DNA from: Acerihabitans sp015654925
Lineage (GTDB): Bacteria; Pseudomonadota; Gammaproteobacteria; Enterobacterales; Enterobacteriaceae
Direction of reading: 5' to 3'
NCBI RefSeq assembly: GCF_047324175.1
Contig: NZ_CP178732.1
Location: 5,084,001 to 5,148,000 of the forward strand
DNA: 64,000 bases
The notes below the pieces were generated by a model that had not been told where the DNA came from, made no database searches, and saw only the letters and a program-made list of their open reading frames with translations. A program made the position numbers and the translations under genes. How positions within the stretch are numbered: the first letter of the stretch is position 1; every line of letters starts with the position of its first letter. Below, piece by piece: positions 59,054 to 64,000 of this stretch.

Positions 59054-61033
59054 TTAAATAATTTTCTGTTCCGCCAAGGCTTTTTCCCCCGCCGCCAATA
59101 CTTTGATTATCCGATCCGCATCATAGACGCAGCCTTGCCAAGTCCCGCCGCTGACCGCCTGCAATGCCGCCCAAAGGCGGGTATCGTCGGGCAGCTCGGG
59201 ATGCGGGCGCAGGCCGGGATGCGGTTCGCGCCCCTTTAGTTCCTCCGCCCCCGCCGCCGGCGACAGCGGGTGATGTTCCGTGCCGATAAAATTGATCGAC
59301 CCTACCAGCCGGTCGCGATCGATGATCATTTCGATGATATCCCCGTCGCGCAGTTTGCCGATCGGCCCGCCGACCAGCGCCTCCGGCCCGATATGGCCGA
59401 TACAGGCGCCGGTGGATACGCCGGAAAACCGCGCATCGGTCAACAATGAGACATATTTGCCGTATGAAAGATGTTTTAAGGCCGAAGTGAGCTGGTAGGT
59501 TTCTTCCATGCCGGTGCCCGACGGGCCGCCGCCGATCAGCACCATCATATCCCCGGCCTGGATGCCGCCCTGCTTGATGGCTTTAATGGCATCGGCTTCG
59601 GCGGTAAAAACCTTGGCCTTGCCGGTATGGCGGTAAACGCCGTCCGCGCCGACCACGGCGGGGTCGATGGCGGTGGATTTAATCACCGCCCCTTCCGGGG
59701 CGATGTTGCCGGTGGGGAACGTAATGGTGGAGGTCAGGCCGCGTTCCCTGGCCTGCTGCGGCGACATAATCACGTCGTCCGGCGCCACGCCGTCCAGCTC
59801 GAACAGACGTTGCCGGAACAGGGTGCGGCGTTGCGACGCCTCCCACCAATCCAGGTTGGCGCCCAGCGTTTCGCCGGTAACGGTTAACGCATCTTCATGC
59901 AATAAGCCCAGCTTGCGCAGGTGCAGCATGACTTCGGGTACGCCGCCGGCCAAAAACGCCCGCACGGTGGGATGATATACCGGGCCGTTGGGCAGCACGC
60001 TCACCAGCCGCGGCACCCGGCGATTCAGCTCCGCCCAGTCATCCACGGTGGGAATCTTGCAGCCCGCGGCGTGCGCAATGGCCGGGATATGCAGCAGCAG
60101 ATTGGTCGAACCGCCGAAAGCCGCATGAATCACCATGGCGTTTTCGATGGCTTTATCGGTAATGATATCCTTGGTGGTCAATCCTTTGCGTCCGAGCACC
60201 AGCGCGGCGCGGGCGGACTGGCGGGCGATTTCATGCCATACCGGCTGGCCGGAGGGCGCCAGGGCGGAGTGGGGCAACGCCAGCCCCAGGCCTTCGGCCA
60301 CCACCTGGGACGTACCCGCGGTGCCTAAAAACTGGCAGCCGCCGCCTGGTGAAGCGCAGGCCCGGCAGCCCAGTTCCGCAGCGTCCTGCAGGCTGAGTTC
60401 ATGATTGGCGAACCTGGCGCCGATCGTCTGAACCTTGCCCGCATCTTCGCCGTGGGTCGGGGGCAGCGTAGCGCCGCCCGGTACGATAATGGTCGGCAGA
60501 TCGTGCATTGACGCCAGCGCAATCATCATGGCCGGCAGCCCTTTATCGCACGTCGCCACCCCGATCACCGCTTTGCGGGTCGGCAAGGAGCGGATTAAGC
60601 GCCGGAACACCATGGCCGCATCGTTGCGATAGGGTAAGGAATCAAACATGCCGGTGGTGCCCTGCGAGCGCCCGTCGCAGGGATCGCTGACATAACCGGC
60701 GAAAGGCACCCCGCCGTGCCGGCTGATTTCCCGGGCGGCCGCCTGCATTTGCAAACCGATTTCCCAATGGCCCGTGTGGTAACCCAGGGCCACCGGCGAA
60801 CCGTCGGGGTCGCGGATGCCCCCCTGCGTGCCTAATATCAGCACTTCGGTACCCAGCAATTTATTGGGGTCCCACCCCATGCCGGCATTTAACGTCAGGC
60901 CGAAAATATTGCCGCTAGGGGAATCCATCAGCATTTGCGCCGTCAGGGGCAGCGCGCCTTGCGGCCCCGGCGCATGGGTCCGGATCGCGTATATCGACTC
61001 GTCTGTATCGGTGAAAATCGTGTTTAGAGACAT
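59054..61033 (-). CDS. yjhG: D-xylonate dehydratase-like (YjhG/YagF family)
   Basis: IlvD/Edd-family dehydratase of 659 residues that matches E. coli YjhG/YagF in order: RTHAPGPQGALPLTAQML, SPSGNIFGLTLNAGMGWDP, YVSDPCDGRSQGTTGMFDSL, VIGVATCDKGLPA, GCRACASPGGGCQFLGTAGT, HIPAIAHAAGCKIPTVDDW, LTSTITFPTGNIAPEGAV and SYGKYVSLLTDARFSGVSTGACIGH. The cysteines of DPCDG, ATCDKG and GGGCQF are the probable iron-sulfur ligands. It dehydrates D-xylonate to 2-keto-3-deoxy-D-xylonate. ATG at 61033 has AGGTGGG seven bases upstream; an upstream start adds 14 residues. Transcribed after the aldolase gene, 82 bases downstream. Confidence 0.92.
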   Translation of the reverse strand: MSLNTIFTDTDESIYAIRTHAPGPQGALPLTAQMLMDSPSGNIFGLTLNAGMGWDPNKLLGTEVLILGTQGGIRDPDGSPVALGYHTGHWEIGLQMQAAAREISRHGGVPFAGYVSDPCDGRSQGTTGMFDSLPYRNDAAMVFRRLIRSLPTRKAVIGVATCDKGLPAMMIALASMHDLPTIIVPGGATLPPTHGEDAGKVQTIGARFANHELSLQDAAELGCRACASPGGGCQFLGTAGTSQVVAEGLGLALPHSALAPSGQPVWHEIARQSARAALVLGRKGLTTKDIITDKAIENAMVIHAAFGGSTNLLLHIPAIAHAAGCKIPTVDDWAELNRRVPRLVSVLPNGPVYHPTVRAFLAGGVPEVMLHLRKLGLLHEDALTVTGETLGANLDWWEASQRRTLFRQRLFELDGVAPDDVIMSPQQARERGLTSTITFPTGNIAPEGAVIKSTAIDPAVVGADGVYRHTGKAKVFTAEADAIKAIKQGGIQAGDMMVLIGGGPSGTGMEETYQLTSALKHLSYGKYVSLLTDARFSGVSTGACIGHIGPEALVGGPIGKLRDGDIIEMIIDRDRLVGSINFIGTEHHPLSPAAGAEELKGREPHPGLRPHPELPDDTRLWAALQAVSGGTWQGCVYDADRIIKVLAAGEKALAEQKII

Positions 61034-61115
61034 AAGTTTGCCCACCTGCTGGTAGCATATAAATCCGGGTTTCAAATAACATAGCGCCGGCCGCCATTAG
61101 CCGTCTTGCGCCATA

Positions 61116-62033
61116 TCAGGCTTTATTTATCACCCCGGCACGCTGTAATACCTGGCGCACCGCGGCTTTTTTGGCGTTATCCAATGGTTGGGTCGGCGGC
61201 AGCGCATAGGTGGAAATATCCTGCCCGCAAAGCCGCATCGCCTCTTTCACCACATTTACGAACGGGCTGTCGATTTTATAAAGCGCGGGCAGCCCCAGCA
61301 GCGCTTGATTTAACCGGGCGGCTTCGCCTAAGTCCCCGGCGCGCACGGCGCGATAAATGCCGATGGATAATTGCGGCGCGAAGTTGGCGCTGGCCGAAAT
61401 GGCGCCGTCGCCGCCCAGCAGCAGGGTGTTCAGCAGATGATCGTCAAAACCGCAGAATACCCGGAAATCGGGATGCGCCTCTTTTACCGTTAGAATCATC
61501 TCGCGCAAATGGGCGACGGAATCAATGGTATCTTTGATGCCGACAATATTAGCGTGGTCATCCGCCAGCCGTTTTACCAGGGCCGGGGTCAAATCCTGGC
61601 CGGTAAGCTGCGGGAAATTGTAGAGAATCACCGGAATATCCACGGCGGTGGCGATATCGGCATAATAGCGGCTGACGTTGGCTTCGGTAATTTGCCAGTA
61701 ATAAGGGTTAATCACCACGATGGCGCTGGCGCCTATGGCTTGCGCATGCTGGCTCAGCGCCACGGCTTCGCGCGTATTGGTGCTGCCGGTGCCGATCAAT
61801 ACCGGCACCCGGCCGGCCACGCGCCCCACGACGAATTCCGCTACCCGCCGGCGTTCATCCGCGGACATCTGGGAAAACTCGCCCCCGGTACCCAGGAAAA
61901 ACAGCCCGTTGACGCCGGCGGTAATCAGGAAATCAATAACCAGCCCCATGCCCGCCTCGTCCAACTCGCCCTGCGGGGTAAAAATAGTGGATACGGGGGG
62001 GATAATTCCGGTTAACTGCTTGATATCTGTCAT
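61116..62033 (-). CDS. yjhH: 2-keto-3-deoxy-pentonate aldolase-like (YjhH/YagE family)
   Basis: DapA-family (class I) aldolase of 305 residues that follows E. coli YjhH/YagE: TGIIPPVSTIFTPQGELDEAGM, GTGGEFSQMSADERR, VNPYYW-type VINPYYWQITEAN, ILYNFPQLTGQDLTPALV with the catalytic tyrosine, the Schiff-base lysine in NIVGIKDTIDSV, and FCGFDDHLLNTLLLGGDGAI. It splits 2-keto-3-deoxy-D-pentonate into pyruvate and glycolaldehyde. ATG at 62033 has AAGG nine bases upstream; an upstream start at 62057 is weaker. First gene of the leftward yjhH-yjhG-permease set. Confidence 0.92.
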   Translation of the reverse strand: MTDIKQLTGIIPPVSTIFTPQGELDEAGMGLVIDFLITAGVNGLFFLGTGGEFSQMSADERRRVAEFVVGRVAGRVPVLIGTGSTNTREAVALSQHAQAIGASAIVVINPYYWQITEANVSRYYADIATAVDIPVILYNFPQLTGQDLTPALVKRLADDHANIVGIKDTIDSVAHLREMILTVKEAHPDFRVFCGFDDHLLNTLLLGGDGAISASANFAPQLSIGIYRAVRAGDLGEAARLNQALLGLPALYKIDSPFVNVVKEAMRLCGQDISTYALPPTQPLDNAKKAAVRQVLQRAGVINKA

Positions 62034-62150
62034 GCTATTGGCCTTATTTTGATACAACGCGAAGTGTGAAGGAGTGATGTTTTACGCACCGGATAAGCAA
62101 CCATTGGATAAATAACCACCGGCTTGCGTGCTGCCGCGCCACGTTATTTT

Positions 62151-62169
62151 TGTTCTATATTATAGAACA
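62151..62169. promoter_or_regulatory. Perfect 19-base palindrome upstream of the aldolase gene
   Basis: TGTTCTATATTATAGAACA, symmetric about its central T, about 120 bases upstream of yjhH. Size and symmetry suit an IclR-type operator; the YjhI-like regulator at 56688-57440 is the natural candidate. Confidence 0.6.
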
Positions 62170-62335
62170 CGGTTGCATAATGCGTAACAAGATACTAGCA
62201 CCGGCCTTTTAGGGGTGTAAATCCCCTATGGGAAGTGTGTGTTCAATTTGTACTCTGGATCACAAAATGTTCTGGGGAATATCTTTTACCGGGCGGCGGG
62301 AAGTTATACCGCCGGGTGGCGGCAGCAGTGGGGCG

Positions 62336-62352
62336 CCGGGGCCAAGCCCCGG
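62336..62352 (-). terminator. Hairpin directly after the SDR stop
   Basis: CCGGGGC-CAA-GCCCCGG, seven perfect GC pairs, right after the SDR gene; a second GC stem follows at 62294-62314. Together they probably end the metI-luxS-SDR transcript. Confidence 0.5.
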
Positions 62353-62354
62353 GA

Positions 62355-63122
62355 TTAGTGCATCGTCATGCCGCCGGTGACGTTGATCGCCTGGCCGGTC
62401 ATATAGGACGCCAGCGGGCTGGCGAGGAAGACCACCACGTTGGCCACGTCGGCGGGCAGGGCCGTACGGCCCAGGGGAATTTGCGCGCAGTCCTCCGCCA
62501 AAATATCCGCCGCCGCCAGTCCGCGCAGCAGCGCGCCCTCTTCGCGCTCGCGCCGCTTCATCGCGGTTTCGACGATGCCGGGGCACACGGCGTTAACCAG
62601 AATATTATCCCGGGCCAGCTCAATGGCCAGCACCTTGGTCAGGCCCAGCACCGCGTGTTTGGACGCGACATATTGCCCCATCAGGCGATAACCGTTTTTG
62701 CCGGCCTGGGAGGCGATGTTGATAATCCGGCCGCCGCCTTGCCGTTTCATGGGCCCTATCGCCGCCTGGGATATCAGGTAGACGCCTTTGGCATTCACCG
62801 CCATCACCCGGTCCCATTCGCTTTCCGTCACCGATTCCACACGGCCCATGGCGGACACCCCGCTGTTGTTCACCAGGACATCCACCGCGCCGAAATGGGC
62901 CACCGCGCAGGCAATTAGCGCCTCGGCGTGGCCCCGGCGGGTGACGTCGGTGCGGATATGCACCAGGCGCGCGCCGACCGCCCTGGCGCCGGGCGGACAG
63001 AGAATATCGCCGATCACCACGTTGGCGCCGGCCTCCAGGAACAGGGCGCCGATAGCTTCGCCGATACCGTTGAGCCCGCCGGTGATCACCGCGGTTTTAC
63101 CGCTGAAATCCAGGTTAAGCAT
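62355..63122 (-). CDS. SDR-family dehydrogenase linked to luxS
   Basis: Classical SDR of 255 residues: NAD-binding TGGLNGIG, VNNSGVSA, the catalytic serine in INIASQAG, the YxxxK pair in QYVASKHAVLGL and the end YMTGQAINVTGGMTMH. The pattern is that of polyol or acetoin-type dehydrogenases. It begins four bases after the luxS stop and is therefore almost certainly cotranscribed with luxS and the MetI-type gene. No substrate can be read, but the partner makes DPD, a dihydroxy diketone, and reduction of such a ketone is a reasonable hypothesis. It is a different branch from the SDR at 44547-45347. Confidence 0.85.
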   Translation of the reverse strand: MLNLDFSGKTAVITGGLNGIGEAIGALFLEAGANVVIGDILCPPGARAVGARLVHIRTDVTRRGHAEALIACAVAHFGAVDVLVNNSGVSAMGRVESVTESEWDRVMAVNAKGVYLISQAAIGPMKRQGGGRIINIASQAGKNGYRLMGQYVASKHAVLGLTKVLAIELARDNILVNAVCPGIVETAMKRREREEGALLRGLAAADILAEDCAQIPLGRTALPADVANVVVFLASPLASYMTGQAINVTGGMTMH

Positions 63123-63126
63123 GGCG

Positions 63127-63582
63127 TCAGGTCCGGAAAGGATTGTCGCTGATGCCGGCGGTCAGCACCAGGCGCGCGTATTCCTTGGCGGAAAACAGCG
63201 AATGATCGCGATAATTGCCGCACTCCAGCGCCGACACCGCCGGCACCGTGTCGGCCTCCAGCACCTGCTCCAGTACCCCGGTCAGGGCCGCGGCAATCTC
63301 CGCCGGGTTATGTTCATCCCAGATAATCAGATAAAAACCGGTGCGGCAGCCCATGGGCGACAGATCGATAATCCCCTTTAACTGGTCGCGCAATCCGGTG
63401 GCCAGCAGATGCTCCAGGGTATGCAGCGCCGCGGTGGGTAAAGCGTCCTGATTCGGCTGGAGAAAACGCAGATCGTATTTTTGCACGATGCTGCCCTGCT
63501 CGTTGCGTTCCGTACCGGCCAGGCGTACGTAAGGCGCGGTTACCTTGGTATGATCCAACTGAAAGCTTTCAACATTAGCCAT
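63127..63582 (-). CDS. luxS: LuxS-type S-ribosylhomocysteine lyase, short Firmicutes-like form
   Basis: LuxS fold of 151 residues with all key residues: zinc ligands H54 and H58 in LHTLEHLLA with E57 between, C121 in LECGNYRDHS, the catalytic cysteine C79 in SPMGCRTGFY, and R39 in DLRF. The start VESFQLDHTKVTAPYVRLAG resembles Bacillus-type LuxS (157 residues) more than E. coli LuxS (171 residues), whose first residues and C-terminal tail differ. It converts S-ribosylhomocysteine into homocysteine and DPD, the AI-2 precursor. ATG at 63582 has AAGGAAA seven bases upstream. It sits between a MetI-type permease gene and an SDR gene, unlike the usual enteric luxS beside gshA. Confidence 0.9.
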   Translation of the reverse strand: MANVESFQLDHTKVTAPYVRLAGTERNEQGSIVQKYDLRFLQPNQDALPTAALHTLEHLLATGLRDQLKGIIDLSPMGCRTGFYLIIWDEHNPAEIAAALTGVLEQVLEADTVPAVSALECGNYRDHSLFSAKEYARLVLTAGISDNPFRT

Positions 63583-63647
63583 GATAGGTTTCCTTATTAA
63601 TAAAGCCTGGCGGACAACGGTCCAGCAGGCAAAACGGCGCGGGAGAA

Positions 63648-64000
63648 TCACTCCCGCCGGATGCGCCGGGCCAGAAAATTACCCAGCGACTGCAACAGCT
63701 GGACGATGGCGATCAGCACCAGGGCGGTGGTAACGGTGGCGAAGGTATCAAAGCGCTGATAGCCATAGGTAATGGCCAGATCGCCGATGCCGCCGCCCCC
63801 GACCGTGCCCGCCATGGCGGTGGCGCCGATCAGGCCGATGGTGGCGGTGGTCAGCGCCAGGATCAGCGACGAGAGCGCCTCGGGCAGCAGAAAGTGCCAG
63901 ATGGCCTGCAGCGGGGTGGCGCCCATGGATTTGGCCGCTTCCAGGATGCCCGGGTCGACATCCAGCAGCGAGTTTTCCACCAGCCGGGCGATATAAGGAG
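63648..64000 (-). CDS. MetI-like methionine ABC permease, 3' part only
   Basis: Partial gene; the 5' part lies beyond the right edge. The visible 117 or so residues match the C-terminal half of MetI: PYIARLVENSLLDVDPGILEAAKSMGATPLQAIWHFLLPEAL holds the coupling loop, then SSLILALTTATIGLIGATAMAGTVGGGGIGDLAITYGYQRF and a last hydrophobic helix. It would pair with MetN and MetQ to import methionine. Cotranscription with luxS (65 bases downstream) links methionine uptake with the S-ribosylhomocysteine branch of methyl recycling. Confidence 0.85.
   Translation of the reverse strand, partial: PYIARLVENSLLDVDPGILEAAKSMGATPLQAIWHFLLPEALSSLILALTTATIGLIGATAMAGTVGGGGIGDLAITYGYQRFDTFATVTTALVLIAIVQLLQSLGNFLARRIRRE

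Noticed and set aside
1..64000. CRISPR arrays, insertion sequences, prophage, tRNA or rRNA genes
   Set aside because: No regularly spaced repeats, transposase or integrase proteins, or cloverleaf sequences were seen on reading both strands.

Overview
The window looks like chromosomal DNA of a free-living or host-associated enterobacterium (Enterobacterales; a Sodalis/Pectobacteriaceae-like relative is my guess, not proven). The basis is the very close family-level match of many proteins to Escherichia/Klebsiella proteins that I recognise (LsrR, LsrK, AraE, GntU, DalD, YjhG, YjhH, CbpA, CbpM), the moderately GC-rich coding sequence, and short AT-rich intergenic regions. I see no transposase, prophage, CRISPR array, rRNA or tRNA. 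The window is a chain of catabolic gene clusters, each with its own regulator, most of them feeding the pentose phosphate pathway.

Layout: (1) 1-2692, lsrR-lsrK, the autoinducer-2 regulator and kinase; the rest of the lsr locus would lie off the left edge. (2) 2729-15138, a cluster that reads as a tetrulose/tetritol (erythrulose-type) pathway: three xylose-isomerase-like TIM-barrel proteins, an MFS transporter, a triosephosphate-isomerase paralogue, DhaK and DhaL kinase subunits, an RpiB-type isomerase, a SorC-family regulator, then a transaldolase-transketolase pair. (3) 15203-24715, an amide/urea operon: UrtABCDE-type ABC transporter, FmdA formamidase, AmiC sensor, AmiR ANTAR antiterminator and a two-domain nitrilase, preceded by a promoter and a leader with a terminator hairpin that is probably controlled by AmiR. 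(4) 25105-32098, a CpdA-like phosphodiesterase, PanE-type reductase, a cytochrome b561/TPR protein/ECF sigma/anti-sigma group, a TetR regulator and an Ail/OmpX-type porin. (5) 32205-40139, gntU with a perfect GntR operator, two glycosyltransferase family 9 genes around a DUF1493 gene, cbpA-cbpM, and araE.

(6) 40157-48761, a polyol-type ABC transporter with an SDR dehydrogenase, divergent from a DeoR regulator, a BtpA/SgcQ-like protein and an FGGY kinase. (7) 48811-56504, a D-arabinitol operon (dalD, xylulokinase, and a ribose-type ABC importer in place of the usual MFS carrier) under a divergent SorC-type regulator with two matching operators. (8) 56688-62169, a yjhI-yjhF-yjhG-yjhH-like pentonate (D-xylonate) pathway. 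(9) 62355-64000, an SDR, a LuxS of the Firmicutes-like short type, and the 3' end of a MetI-like methionine ABC permease that runs off the right edge.

Together: erythrulose phosphates to erythrose-4-phosphate and arabinitol to xylulose-5-phosphate both converge on the transketolase and transaldolase encoded in the same window, while amides supply nitrogen. The most novel-looking items are the tetrulose cluster with its repeated operators, the ANTAR-controlled amide operon with a half-dead nitrilase, and the LuxS-SDR-MetI linkage in a genome that also carries lsrRK. All functional calls come from reading the sequence and recalling families; no database search was run.
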